Part shown: positions 47,101 to 57,966 of the stretch, one piece after another
Layout of the letters: the number at the start of each line of letters is the position of its first letter
How positions within the stretch are numbered: the first letter of the stretch is position 1
Assembly (NCBI GenBank): GCA_963971405.1
Contig: OZ020489.1
Span: 22,532,290-22,596,289, forward strand
DNA from: Psococerastis gibbosa
Lineage: Eukaryota > Arthropoda > Insecta > Psocodea > Psocidae
Direction of reading: 5' to 3'
DNA length: 64,000 nucleotides
The notes under the pieces: generated by a model
The model's database searches: none
What the model saw: only the letters and a program-made list of their open reading frames with translations
Told to the model about the DNA's origin: nothing
Position numbers and translations under genes: made by a program

Positions 47101-50100
47101 AACATGAATGTGGTTTCATAAAAATCACATTTTTTTTTTAATAAAAGGTTAGTCGCATACAAACAATTTAATGAATGTATCCGATTGACCTCTTCAGTCG
47201 CCTCTGTTGGTTATTAGCACAAGTACGCTACCACCTGGCCATTGAAGTTATTAGAGTACTTGTGTTGGCTTAAACATGCAGTACTTCCGAATTCAACTAG
47301 GGGTAGCCTATGGTATAAGAAAAAAACCGAGTGTGTGCTTGAGACCGCACGGCAGAAGTGAAAACTTCATTGGCAATCCCAATTAATTTATATGCATATA
47401 GTAAATAATATTATGTATTAATGTTTTATTAGGGATCGTATTCGTAAAGATTGAATGAGAAACAAGTCAGAAATTAAAGTTAATATTTATTAAATTCTAT
47501 ATCAATCAAATTATTTTTTACAATGTCTCTTTAAGCATGCATTATTAGCTAATTTTGTCTTTCGTTTTAATTCGTCATCAAGTTTGTTGTTTTGATCCAT
47601 TGACAATGACTAAATGATTAAATATTTTAATATGTGAATTTAAAAACTCAATGGAGCCGTTTTGAGAAGACGTGGCAGGTTGCCCCAGTCATTTTGGACA
47701 GGATGCTTAGGCGCGTATTCCACCTACGTCAATAGTCAATATTAAATATGGTATTGACGTTTTAGCAGACATTAAAGACAGTCTAAAAATGTCTGCTACC
47801 AAGTCAATACCACATTGACTATTGACGTAGGTGGAATAAGCGCCTAAGCATCCTGTCCAAAATGACTGGGGCAACCTGCCACGTCTTCTCAAAACGGCTC
47901 CATTGAGTTTTTAAATTCACATATTAAAATATTTAATCATTTAGTCATTGTCAATGTGAACAAACTCCACTAAGTCACTTCCCCCTTGATAGTACGGTAC
48001 TGGGGACAAAAAATAAAAAAGCATTTGTATGAAAAATGATTAAAAAATAATTTTATTTATGGAGCCTACCTGTCGATGCTTTCTTAGGCGCGGTTTCCAC
48101 AGACCACCTAGTGCTAAATACAAATACGGTGACGTGGTATCAGACATTCAAGACTTTGGCGGGGTTTCCACCGACCTCGCATTGCAGAATGCAAATGACA
48201 TTGATGGAAATTTGAATTTTTCTTTTTATAGAAATCTATTAAAATGTTTGTACTTAACATATCCCATGAAGCCATTTTTTAATGTTAGTTTGTTTGTTTG
48301 TGATTTTACTCTAGGATCATTGATCAATTTTAACTATGGCATAGAGTAAAACAAACATTTCCGTCAATGTCATTTGCAATGCGAGGTCGAACCCCGCCAA
48401 AGTCTTGAATGTCTGTTACTACGTCACCGTATTTGTAGCCTTACTTTAGGTGCAAAATGGACTAACAAAATAGAACAGGTTGTTTTTTCAAGCAAGGTTT
48501 TTTTTAAGACTATTTTTTTTAAAAGTGCAATTATGCATAATCCGTTTGCAATGCATGGCATACCATGACAATATTATTAGTGTAGTATTATATTGGTCTG
48601 TCCATTCTAGACTATGCAATTATCCCATCGATCAGTCCAGTGCTTTAGGATGGGGAAATTCGAGGCGAGTTTAACTCTGGGACAATATACCACGGTTCTC
48701 ATAACACGTATCGACTTCGATGGCCAGGTGGTAACGTGCTTGCGCTTGTGCGAGTCTTTACACGCCATGCAATCGGAGACGTGTCTTACTCATCACGGGT
48801 AATAACCTACAGAGGCGACTGAAAAGGTCAATCGGATACATTCATTAAATTGTTTGTAAGCGATTAATCTTTTTAAAAAAAACAAAAAAACAAAAACGTA
48901 ATTATCTATTACGGCACCTACACTAATTTTATCGATAAATAGGGAAGTATGTACGGGTTCCCTCACACATATTCGTAAAACCGGCGAAAGACAAGGGCAA
49001 AGCTCTAGGCTATATAACTATTCATGACGCACTCAATCTGTATTATATAGCTTGAGAACACTTACCGTATAAAAGCGAATATTCCTTGGGTACTCACTTT
49101 CTTCCCAGGGCTGTTTATTATAGCCAATGTTATCAACATTTGATAACTTATGGGAGGTGCATGGTACTGTTTTTTAAAGCTGGAACTGAAAAGGAATTTA
49201 AGAAAATTGATAAGCTTATTTAAAATCCATTTGGGTTATAGGCATAGCAGCGCGGAACAGGGAGCTTTGGCCCTAGTGGTAAAATTCTTATGGGACGGCT
49301 TCAAAATTCTGAACCGCAACCTTTATGTGTGTCGTAAAGCAGCGCCACCGTCCTGGTTGCCGGTTGTCTACTGGGTGTCTCTAGTTGTCAAAAAGTCAGG
49401 AGTCAACATAGTGTTGCGGTTATCCACTAGATGTCTCTAGTCCCGCTTGCCTTTGGGTATCGGGGGAGAGTGAGACATGCACTCTTCTCGCTTTCTTTCC
49501 CGTCCGCCTTTGCTATTCAAAGATTCTATCGTGTGTTTTGTTTTTCAACGCCTGCTTTTGCATTTCCGCTTTAAGCAACCCTGTCAGCCTGGCGGGGAGA
49601 GTGAGTCTGTTTATTAATTTGAGGCACTCTCACCTTGACTCCTTCACCTCAGGAAAAAGGGTTAACTGACACGGTGTTGTGTGTCTTTAAAACGCAACAT
49701 TTTTTTCTATTTTTAATTGCTTAGTTCAAAATACAGTCTGAGTAAAAACATGCAGCATTGGGTATGTCTGATTCACACAGCATTAACTGTACAGGGTCAC
49801 AATTATGTACCCGCAATGATCCCGATAGGGGCATTAATGTAATAAATTTTTATTCCATAACGTCTCCTTTTGAATGAGGAACGCGCCTGCAAGATCAAAC
49901 TGAATCTTAAATTCATTCATAGAAACTTTCTCAGAAAATGAGAAATCCATTTAGGGGAAGTAATAACTTTTCACTGAGCATTAACAAAGAGTACCTTATT
50001 AGTAGCTAGTTTGGTTAAATATGAATGTGTGTAATAAAACAATACCTTTGGCAGAGTATTGACCCACCTGCTCATGGCGTAATTAGGCATATCTGCAGGT

Positions 50101-53100
50101 AAAGAACCTGAAACAGAACTGGGTTATCAATGTTCAACCTACAGTGCATAAAATTTAGAGGAAAATCAAGGTCACTCCAAAAAAAAATCGATACAAGTAG
50201 AATACTACAAAATTTGGGAGGCTGTACCATAGTATATATAATTTTTGTTAGGTACCAGAGTAAATAAGTGTAGTCAATTAATGAGATTAAGAAAATGTGG
50301 TAAGTAATTTACATTTGGTACGAAGGACGAAACTGCAGCATTTTAAGAGTTAACATCAATTTATTATTCACATAGTAAAATATTAACGCTATTAAGAGGA
50401 TATGGGACGTAGATATTGGTCACACTCCCCCCGTTCCACCATGGCGTGTGCCTGTTTTTCAGGGTTCGCATTTGGACCACTACACCACTTCTCCAGAATT
50501 ATGGATAGTCTTATGAAGCGAGACATCCTTAGAGACAATCCTCGAACCTTTTCTGCTCCAAAAAATTCCCATAGTCATATTTTCACATCAAAGGTGGTAA
50601 AAGAGTACCTAGACCAGAAAAAAAAAACAGAATTCTTCAGCATTGGCCTGCAAAAAGTCCTGACCCCATTGAAAACATATGGGAAATTATTGACCATGAA
50701 GTTCACCAGAAAAAACTGAGTAATGTTATAAAGAACTAAGAAAAACAATTGAAGAAGTCTGGCGGGACATCCCCATCGAAACTATCACTTCCCTGACTCA
50801 TAACTCATCGATACAATAAATATAATACGTACATAAAACATATAAATACATAAATCACAACAAATATTAATAAATTGGTTCAATTAAGAGTTGGCTATAT
50901 ACTATATTTAGTTATGTTCCAGGCATTATTCCGTCTTCAGCACACCCTCTTGAAACCATTGATCCGATTTCAAAGTTTTGTGGTACCTACCTATGATGCT
51001 ACGATATCAAGTACAGATGTGTACGTGGAATAATTTGGTATGGAAAACGATTAACATGTTTGTTCCAGGATTTTTTGTCAACATTACGTTCCACATCCTC
51101 TTAAATAACATGTCAAGAATTTTCTACTTTACAGGAATGAACTTTATATTGTAATTGTTCAATTGTTGTAATACCTGTGATTTGCGAGCCACTTGAAGAA
51201 TCATTACAAGCGAGTACGACATTTTCCACTGCAGTCGTCCCTATCCGTACATCTGTCTGCTGGCTTTGGGAAACTATTTGCTCTGTACCTACGGGCAAAT
51301 TACCTGTAATAAAGTCAATGTTTTTAATAATAAACTACAAATTACAGGTACAATTCCACACTCCGTAGACTGCCTCGTCTGTACAGTAAAATCAGAGTTG
51401 AACCTAACAATAGACATCAATAGAAATAGCTTATCCTCCTATAAACGTCTCATCCACGCGCTGCTCGTGATAACACCCCTGTAATAGTTGCTTATGCATA
51501 CTATTTTTTACATTGTTAACTATGTATGCATGAATAAATATAATAAACGGAAACACTCCAATTTTGACTAAGTTGCTACAAGTCGAATAATAACGGTACA
51601 TATGCTATTATAACGCACGTTGTAAGCCTTCCTCCTAATGCTATTTACTGATTCATGGAATATACTATAGATGTACCATTCTGACCCAGAAGTGTAACAT
51701 AGATCTATGTTACACTTCTGTATAATAATATTACACCTGGTTAGCATTCTGTTGAGACCAATTCTTGTAGATAGTTGGTTCTGTACAAATTCATATAAAA
51801 CAGATTTTTGTGCCGGGTGTTTGAAGGGACATGGATCACTAGGAGGGAAGAACATTCAAACTTATTTGATAGAATATTATAAACAGCAATAACATCATGC
51901 ATGCTTCTCCTCTCAGTTAGTGAACTGATTTCAAACAAATTTAACAAATATTCATAGGTAAAATTGTTTCTAACGACATGTTATGTGTGACCTATTTGTA
52001 TAGCAATTTTAATTAATTCCTAACTGCTTAGGCGGCAATTCCACCGGCGAATTTACTTCGTTTGTGATTTCAGATTTTTTGTTTGTTTATGTTTTAAGGG
52101 GACTATTATGTAGATACTTAATTTATAATAGAAAAGTTAAGAATCTACATAATAGTCTCCGTAAAAAAAAATCAACGACAATGACAAAATCAAATATGAA
52201 GTAAGTAAAATCGCCGGTGGAATAGCCGCCTTAGTTTTTAAACAATGGCGTCGTCTGGATATGATAAATTTAATTAATTTCTTTTTAAGGGGATTACGTT
52301 TTTTAAAATATTAATATTGACTTAAACATTAAAATATTTACGTATTACATCTAAGGGGCAATGTCCTTGTCCTGCAGTAATATAATAACAGCTCAAAAAG
52401 GCCGATTTTGGGGTTTTCGTTGTTTAGAGAAAGACTACTTGGCAGCGCTCATATGGTTTGACATGATGTCGGGGGTGTGTAGCAACTTGCCTCGCGTGCG
52501 TTGATAACATAATTTCAAGACTGGTTCGAGGGTGAAAGTGAATAGCTACAAATATTATTAAAGTACTTATATGCCTTGAAGTATTGATGGGCACTACATT
52601 AAGGACTAATATGAAATCCTTACATGAAGCAATTAATCCATTAACAGTGTCAATAGAAATATGATGGTCATGTCGAAGTTAATAAATTCTAGTTTAAGAC
52701 AAGTTTCAGTGTTGCCTTTTCTTTATTTCGATTACCACCGCAGTGACAGATCAGATTTCATAATAATAATAATAATAATAAAGTCTTTATTAAAAAAAAA
52801 AAAATATGTATAGATACAGCGAGATTAGGGCCTATGGCCCTCTCTTACACCTAACTGTACATAACAACGATATAGTTTGATTGAAATATATTTTTATAAA
52901 CTACATTCATGCAGTATATCAGTCATACCTTTCATTCAAGATAACAGACATACTAATTCACATTTGCTACCATCTACTGTACATTCACACACACATTTTC
53001 TCACACATTCACACGCAGCCTTGCCTTGATCAACCGGTGACAGTGGTTTGCTGACTAAGGAGAAACTTGTAATATTTGTTTTTAAATACGTTGAGAGAAG

Positions 53101-56100
53101 GAGAGGCACGAATTTCTATGGGTATCGAGTTCCATAGTGTAGAGGAAGAGATGAGAAATGAAGAGTGGAAGATTCGGGAATGAGAGAGATGGGTTAGAAG
53201 GAGGTCGTCCCCACGAGTATTATAGGCTCGCGAGGAAAGTGGTGTAAGGGACGAGAAGAGGTAGGATGGGGATTGGGTATGCAGCACTTTGAAGACCAGG
53301 CATGCCTGGTGAAGTTGACGCCGACGTGGTCTCTGTACGAAATGACATTCAGTACGAACCTAACGCAGTTATTCTGCAACCTCTGGAGGTGAGTTGCTTG
53401 TGCTGCGGTCATATCGCTGTAGACTATGTCACAGTAGTCTAGGAGAGGAAATATAAGGGCTTGAACGAGCCGTTTCTTCAGATTAGGGGGCAGAAAATTT
53501 TTCAGGCGCCTAAGAGCGTGTAGTGAGCCCATAGTTTTGCGCGAGGTGTTGGTCACCTGGGCGTCCCATGATAAATCATCAGTAATGGTAATCCCAAGGT
53601 TTTTCACGCTCGTGGTTAGGGAGATTTTAGTGCCTAGTACTAGCACTGGGGGGAGGGAGGAATAATCAAGGGAGGATAGGGTTCTTCGTGATCCAAGGAG
53701 AATGCATTGGGTTTTGATTGGGTTTAGCAGAAGAAAATTGTTTTTAGCCCATGAGGACACCCTATTAAGATCGGCATTTACTTTATTAAAATTCTCATGG
53801 AGATCGAAGGCCGGTAAATGTAAATATATTTGGAAATCATCCGCATATCCGTGGTGTTGGCAATATTCAAGGACAGTGGGAAGATCTAGTGCTGCAATGG
53901 AGAAGTAGAGGGGGGCACACACCCCTCCTTGGGGTACACCGCATGTTAGGTCCCTCCAAGATGAAAAAACTGTCGGTTTGTTGCTGTCCTCCATAGAGAC
54001 ACGCTGCCGTCTACCTTTTAGGTATTGCTCTGTCCAGTTTGTTGCTGAGTTAGAGAAACCAATGGCTTGCAATTTGGCCAGAAGTATTTCAAAGTTGACT
54101 GAATTGAACGCCAAGCTGAAATCTAGTAGGGTTAATAGGGTTAGCTGGCGAGAGTCAGCGGCCCGTCTAATGTCCTCAGTCACTTGAAGTAAGGCTGTGG
54201 TGGTGCTATGCAGAGGACGGAAGCCAGATTGGTGCCTATCAAAGAGATTGTTTTGGAGCATAAACGAGGAGATCTGATCGTGAGCTACATATTCTATGAC
54301 CTTAGAGGAGGCAGGTAAAATTGAAATAGGACGAAAGTCTGATGCAGATAGAGGTTGTTTCTTTTTAGGTATGGGGCGAACATGGGCCATTTTCCACTGG
54401 GAGGGGAAGGTGCTGGATTTAAATGAGTAGTTTATAATAAATGTAAAAGGGGTAATAATGGAGGGGAGAATCATTCGGAGCATTTTAATAGAGATCTCAT
54501 CACCCCCTACAGCGTTTGATTTTATGCGGCTTATAGCCTTTTCGACTTCTGCAGTGGTTACCTGCTTAAATGAAAAAGGTTGGTAGAGGGGGGGAGGTCG
54601 AGTCAGAATTTGGCGGACTGAAGAGGAGACAGCGCCAGGGTCAGGAGTCGGTAGAGAACAAAAATTGACATTTAGTTCCTCTGGGGAGAAGTTGGCAGTG
54701 CTGCTTTCATTTTGGTTGGCCTTCCCGAGCCCAAGCCCTCTAAGTTTGTTCCAGGTCTGTTTGGTATTAAGAGTGTTTGCTAGAGATGCAATACAGCGAA
54801 CTAACGGTATTTACATGTGTGACTATGATTTTTTTTAAACGTGGGTGCATACACAAGCCAACACTCGCATTTTTTCGTTTATGTTCGTTTGCATTATGTC
54901 ATTAAGACACCCACGCTACTCGTTTGGTGTACTAAGTAGAATTTCACGGGAAATATTAATTGTAGAGCTATAAAATATGTAACAGGAATTACAAGAAATA
55001 TTTCTCTACATAGTGATAGATGGTTAATGTGACCGTCAGTAACACCAATATACAAAATTGATTTGTACAAAACGATTGGTAAGGTAACCAGATATGGAAG
55101 GGATTTGAAAACTGTGGCCCCATATCATGTATCAAAATGAAGAGAAGTATTTCTTCTAATGTTTTTATTTATTTTTTTATAGCGCTAATATGAATATTTT
55201 TTATGACAATCGACTTTGTACAATAAAATGAGCACTGAGTATGTCAGGTTTGCTCTTAAAGAATACGTATGAAATGAAATGAAATACGCCTTTATATTAG
55301 GCGAGCTTTAGCCCCGAAGGGCTAGTCTACCAGCTAACCTATTTTGGTTTAAGATTGCCCAGTTCGCAAAATGTTAAAATGTTTAGTTACCTTTTATAGA
55401 CATTAATTCATTTTGATATTGGTCTAAATCGATCGGCACGACATGAGACGGGGTCTGAGTAACAAGTAACAGATTAAGTTGACCATCCCACATCAATTCA
55501 CCCCGAAACATGGGTCCAGCCTTGTCTGCAACGAAACAATTGAGGATTTAACTTCAGATGCATGAGCAATCGAAATTGAGAATACAAAAGACGGGAAAAG
55601 AAAGTAGAATCCGGGATAATAGGCCGTGGTCGTAATTAGTCCGTAATTGATAAATAGCAAAGCATGTTCGAGTAAACTCGGACCAGTTCTTATGACTGTA
55701 ATTAGCTTATGGCGAGAACCTCGAAGCTTAATCTCAGTCACTTCATTGTTTACGCTGCGAATACCCCTCTTACTCGCCTGATTTAAACTAGTAGAAATCT
55801 GATTATCTGTTTTTAATGCCCAAATATTTCAAAGTAACAATGGAAATTATTACCTGCGGTAATGCGTTGTAAGTCACAAAATAAAACTAAATTTATCATA
55901 ATTCATTGAAGTTCATGATTTACTAATTGACTGTAAAATAAATTCAGGCATATTGTATATGGCGATTGGATTTTTGCAGCATATATTGTACATGACACCA
56001 CACGCGTATATAGCTTTTAATGATCTGCTGATCGACATATGAGGAGCTTGGTTACAAACGTGGCCAACTCCATTTTTTTACAAAATGGGGTTTTGATCCG

Positions 56101-56528
56101 ACCTTGCAGAAAATTTTAATGTCCACCTGCACGTTGTAAAATAAAGTGACAAAAGCAGCCAGATTGCGCACAGAAGCGCTGAGAAGTCTAGGGTTAGCTT
56201 TAAACTTAATGCAATTTTCAACAGAAAATCCACTCTCCTGAAAAATTCCACAACTTGGAGTTGGCCATGTTTGTAAATAGCCTCCTCATATAATTATGCT
56301 TATTATCAAATTTTCATACCTGGGAAAGGCATGGAAGCCCTTGCAGAAGGCAGAAAATTCGTCAAATGTCTTTCAATGTTGGTTCTCACTCTGCTTATTA
56401 TACCCTCCCGTAGAGACCACGATGGTTTACTACAGCTATCCGACTGAAACACCTTGGTTTCAATTAGAAGAGTACTTTGCACATCATTGTCCAACTGTCC
56501 GATTCCTTTAAAATGGGGGAAGTACATC
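44186..56528 (-). CDS. Forkhead (FoxN-like winged-helix) transcription factor exons; possibly 3' part of a THAP-forkhead gene
   Basis: Minus-strand exons with consistent phases: 56404-56528 (2 in,1 out), 55391-55525 (1,1), 51175-51303 (1,1), 50046-50107 (1,0), [missing joint], 49066-49185 (2,2), 46850-47088 (2,1), 46159-46248 (1,1), 44186-45681 (1, TGA). Exon 49066-49185 begins the forkhead domain (YHAPPISYQMLITLAI, then KKVSTQGIFAFIR); 46850-47088 continues it with EMFPYYKYNYLKGW, ESTVRQKLSNLKMFEKEP and NAYVWRLNPA, the recognition helix and wing. FEK plus W.LNPA resembles FoxN1/4 and FoxR more than FoxA-type. Upstream exons are Gln/Ser/Thr-rich. The last exon (497 aa) is an acidic Ser/Thr/Pro tail with repeats, a plausible activation region. 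Likely a nuclear DNA-binding regulator. The phase gap between 50046 and 49185 needs one unseen exon. Confidence 0.72.
45261..45412 (-). repeat. 51-bp tandem coding repeat in the tail exon
   Basis: Three near-identical 51-bp units start at 45261, 45312 and 45363. Each encodes a 17-residue unit GDSTGTETQDSLSMPR plus one variable residue. A second, looser repeat of about 22 residues (FPEPDxMEVTESTSxE) lies at about 44880-45030. Both keep frame, as expected in a disordered acidic region. Confidence 0.9.
45870..46030 (-). repeat. tRNA-derived SINE, family U, copy 1 (uninterrupted)
   Basis: On the minus strand it carries a box B GGTTCGAATCC (GTGGGTTCGAATCCAGCC) and CCTCCTCGTTATAGAGCC. The same order is present at 58515-58592 and 58809-58830, where MITE M8 splits it. 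Located in an intron of the minus-strand gene. Confidence 0.55.
46500..46650 (+). repeat. Interspersed repeat family T, copy 3
   Basis: Same ordered blocks as 25965-26105: CCAACGACCCCATGGATTT, GGACATTA, GTGAATTTTTGGCCA and TGTCAACCTGCAACGACTAC. Confidence 0.6.
47158..47285 (-). repeat. Short interspersed repeat family S, copy 2
   Basis: Minus strand reads ATGGCCAGGTGGTAGCGTAC, then AACAGAGGCGACTGAAGAGG and TCAATCGGATACATTC, matching 48700-48872. It begins only about 70 bp upstream (in the gene's sense) of forkhead exon 46850-47088. Confidence 0.55.
47598..47956. repeat. 359-bp palindrome: MITE M5 plus 112-bp inverted flanks
   Basis: MITE M5 (47710-47844, ends GGCGCGTATTCCACCTACGT / complement, flanks TTA and TAA) sits at the centre. 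Outside it, 47598-47709 and 47845-47956 are exact reverse complements over 112 of 112 bases by eye, while the two MITE arms differ at several positions. The flank belongs to repeat family R in minus orientation, which continues naturally only on the right. The left arm is therefore the added copy. Confidence 0.85.
48087..48440. mobile_element. GGCG-end foldback MITE M6 with a second family member inside
   Basis: The outer arms are 48087-48157 (GGCGCGGTTTCCACAGACCA, GTGACGTGGTATCAGACATT) and 48399-48440 (AATGTCTGTTACTACGTCAC). The right terminus is eroded. At 48158-48398 lies a complete second foldback (GGCGGGGTTTCCACCGACCT / complement), sitting exactly where the outer loop would be. The inner copy has the TTTGTTTGTTTGTGATTTTA loop also found in M9. 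Confidence 0.75.
48158..48398. mobile_element. Inner foldback MITE within M6
   Basis: 241 bp with ends GGCGGGGTTTCCACCGACCT and complement; arms GCATTGCA(G)AATGCAAATGACAT pair well. The loop shares GGCATAGAGTAAAA and TTGATCAATTTTAAC with M9 at 60061-60553, so it belongs to that subfamily. Confidence 0.75.
48700..48872 (+). repeat. Short interspersed repeat family S, copy 3 (longest)
   Basis: Contains GATGGCCAGGTGGTAACGTG (box-A-like), TTGTGCGAGTCTTTACACGC, AGGCGACTGAAAAGGTCAAT and CGGATACATTCATTAAATTG. Located in an intron between the two forkhead exons. Confidence 0.55.
50395..50815 (+). mobile_element. Broken Tc1-like transposase fragment
   Basis: Across frames the translation shows SGFAFGPLHHFSRIMDSLMK, then HTSKVVKEYLDQKK (the second catalytic Asp region with a preceding HTSK), W PAKSPDPIENIWEIIDHEV (third catalytic site, DLNPIENIW in intact relatives) and a C-terminal KSGGTSPSK-like end. 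At least two frameshifts and one stop. Only the C-terminal half survives. It lies in an intron of the minus-strand gene. Confidence 0.65.
52031..52230. mobile_element. GGCG-end foldback MITE, copy M7
   Basis: 200 bp with TTA on both flanks (52028-52030, 52231-52233). Ends are GGCGGCAATTCCACCGGCGA and its complement; the centre AAGGGGACTATTATGTAGAT pairs around TTTATAATAG. Confidence 0.85.
52762..54780 (-). mobile_element. LINE (CR1/L2-like RT), 5'-truncated, minus strand
   Basis: The frame runs open from about 54770 to 53194. The pre-RT linker (TKQTWNKLRGLGLGKANQNE) is followed by the RT: AVGGDEISIKML, ASDFRPISILPASSKVIEYV, HQSGFRPLHSTTTALLQVTE, LDFSLAFNSVN, CGVPQGGVCAPLYFSIAA, HGYADDFQIY, VKNLGITITDDLSW and RLQNNCVRFVLNV. 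A single frameshift near 53290 leads to the C-terminal FLISSSTLWNSIPIEIR block (to 53030). The element ends in an (ATT)-type tail at about 52762-52785. RT YADD is intact. It appears relatively young. Motif wording (DFRPIS..., STTTALL, YADD.QIY) suggests CR1/L2-like LINEs. Confidence 0.87.
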
Positions 56529-56649
56529 CTAAAAACAAACAAATTGTTCTAGTTTCATCAAATTATTGTTATGGTCATTGTAGTAATAAACATACAGTAT
56601 ATCTGTAACAGGCGAGGGACATTCTATTAAGGGGTGTTCATAAACTGCA

Positions 56650-56975
56650 CTATCCTGTAGAGATCGTGTCCTTAATGCTGAGGTCCTGAGGCGAATTGAT
56701 ACAGAAGCCGAGTTGCTGCTGATGGTTAGGAAACGGAAACTAACATACTTCGGCCATGTGATGAGGAACGAAAAGTAACGCCTTCTGCATGTAATAATCC
56801 AAGGGAACATAGAAGGACAGAGGGCTCCCGGCATAAGAACATCCTGGTTGAGAAACCTGAGGCGGTGGTTTGGCAAGAACACGACTTCCCTTGTGACAAT
56901 AGCAGTCTCCAAGGTACAAATTGCCATGATGGTCGGCAAACTTAGATAGAAGAGGCATTAACGAAGAAGAGAAAG
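56650..56975 (+). mobile_element. LINE C-terminal fragment, plus strand
   Basis: The frame reads VLRRIDTEAELLLMVRKRKL, TYFGHVMRNEK, then after a stop LLHVIIQGNIEGQRAPGIRT, SWLRNLRRWFGKNTTS and VQIAMMVGKLR. This is the common tail of insect endonuclease-reverse transcriptase LINE proteins. No RT core is present. It lies immediately upstream (gene sense) of exon 56404-56528. Confidence 0.75.
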
Positions 56976-57119
56976 TGCTTATTCTAGGGAGAGTTACATT
57001 GTAACAAAATGTCAGCCGACTCTATGATGATACGACGGTACACTCGCGAATTAGAGCAAGAAAGTAGCGTAAATTGACGGTGGCGCTCGAAATCAATACA
57101 CGGTAGTCGACCCATAAAA

Positions 57120-57545
57120 GATTAAGGCTGTTGGTATGAATCCAAAGGCGTAGGAGCAAAATGTTTTAAATTTTATTTTGGGCTAACTCAGTTTGGGGGG
57201 GTTTTATACTAAAAAAACGTCTAAAAAAATCATTTCTCAAAAACGGCTCCAACGATTTCTCTTAAATTCACATATATAGTATCTGTTATTAATGTTAATA
57301 AAATGCGGGGTGTCCCTTGCCCCTTGATAATTTGCTTCTGGGGGTAAAAAAATAAAAATAACTAAATTTTAATGAAAAATTACTAAAAATAAATTTTAAT
57401 GAAAAATTACTAAAAATAATTTTTCTGCGAAACCTTTCGATCGATGATTTCTACCTTCAGGCATGTTTTAGATGTTAAATTGAGTAATGAAACCGGACAG
57501 GTTGCTTTCGCAAAAAACTATTAGTAGGCTTTGTGGAGTTTTTTT
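57120..57545 (-). repeat. Interspersed repeat family R, copy 4 (minus)
   Basis: The complement of the family: GGGCTAACTCAGTTTGGGGG, AACGGCTCCAACGATTTCTC, TTGCCCCTTGATAATTTGCT, CTGGGGGTAAAAAAATAAAA, and GGACAGGTTGCTTTCG at the far end. Confidence 0.65.
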
Positions 57546-57966
57546 TTTTGGAAAAATTATTGAAAATTCACGGTCAACACGGTCAAATGCATTGCATGCC
57601 CTGCCATTGTTACTGTGTGGTAATGAGTTGGTCTGACCTATCTAGAATTTACCTCACCTCCAGGGACGTCAGGTGGACAGCCCCCCCCCCCCGAGATATC
57701 AGAAATTTATTTTAAATTATTTACCATGAAATTACTAATTTATCAATTGGAAAGCATGTTCGAGTAAACTCGGACCGGTTCCTTCTATATTGCATTAGCC
57801 ATAAAAGGTTGAGGAACGAGAAATTAATTAATTGCGTGAAAATAATTTCAGCCTCTTCATTATTTAATATGTACAGTATATGCTACCATGAAAATCATAA
57901 GGAGTAAAGGAAACATACCGCAAGAAAAACGTTATTTCTGAGACCACCAAACCTCTTTGAGGACCG

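Larger units (their letters stand above)
47845..48575 (-). repeat. Interspersed repeat family R, copy 3 (minus), with nested MITEs
   Basis: Plus-strand text reads the complement of the family: ACGGCTCCATTGAG..., CCCCCTTGATAGT, a GGGGACAAAAAATAAAAAA tract, then GTCGATGCTTTCTTA. After the nested MITEs it ends with ACAGGTTGTTTTTTCAAGCA and TGCAATGCATGGCATACCAT, as in the copy at 57120-57545. Confidence 0.55.

Noticed and set aside
49255-49345. tRNA-like text around CCCTAGTGGTAAAATTC
   Set aside because: Resembles a D-arm only; no T-arm and no cloverleaf on either strand.
49850-49935. Minus-strand candidate exon ARSSFKRRRYGIKIYY
   Set aside because: The acceptor phase fits exon 50046-50107, but the donor (GTACAT) is weak and gives phase 1, whereas forkhead exon 49185 needs phase 2.
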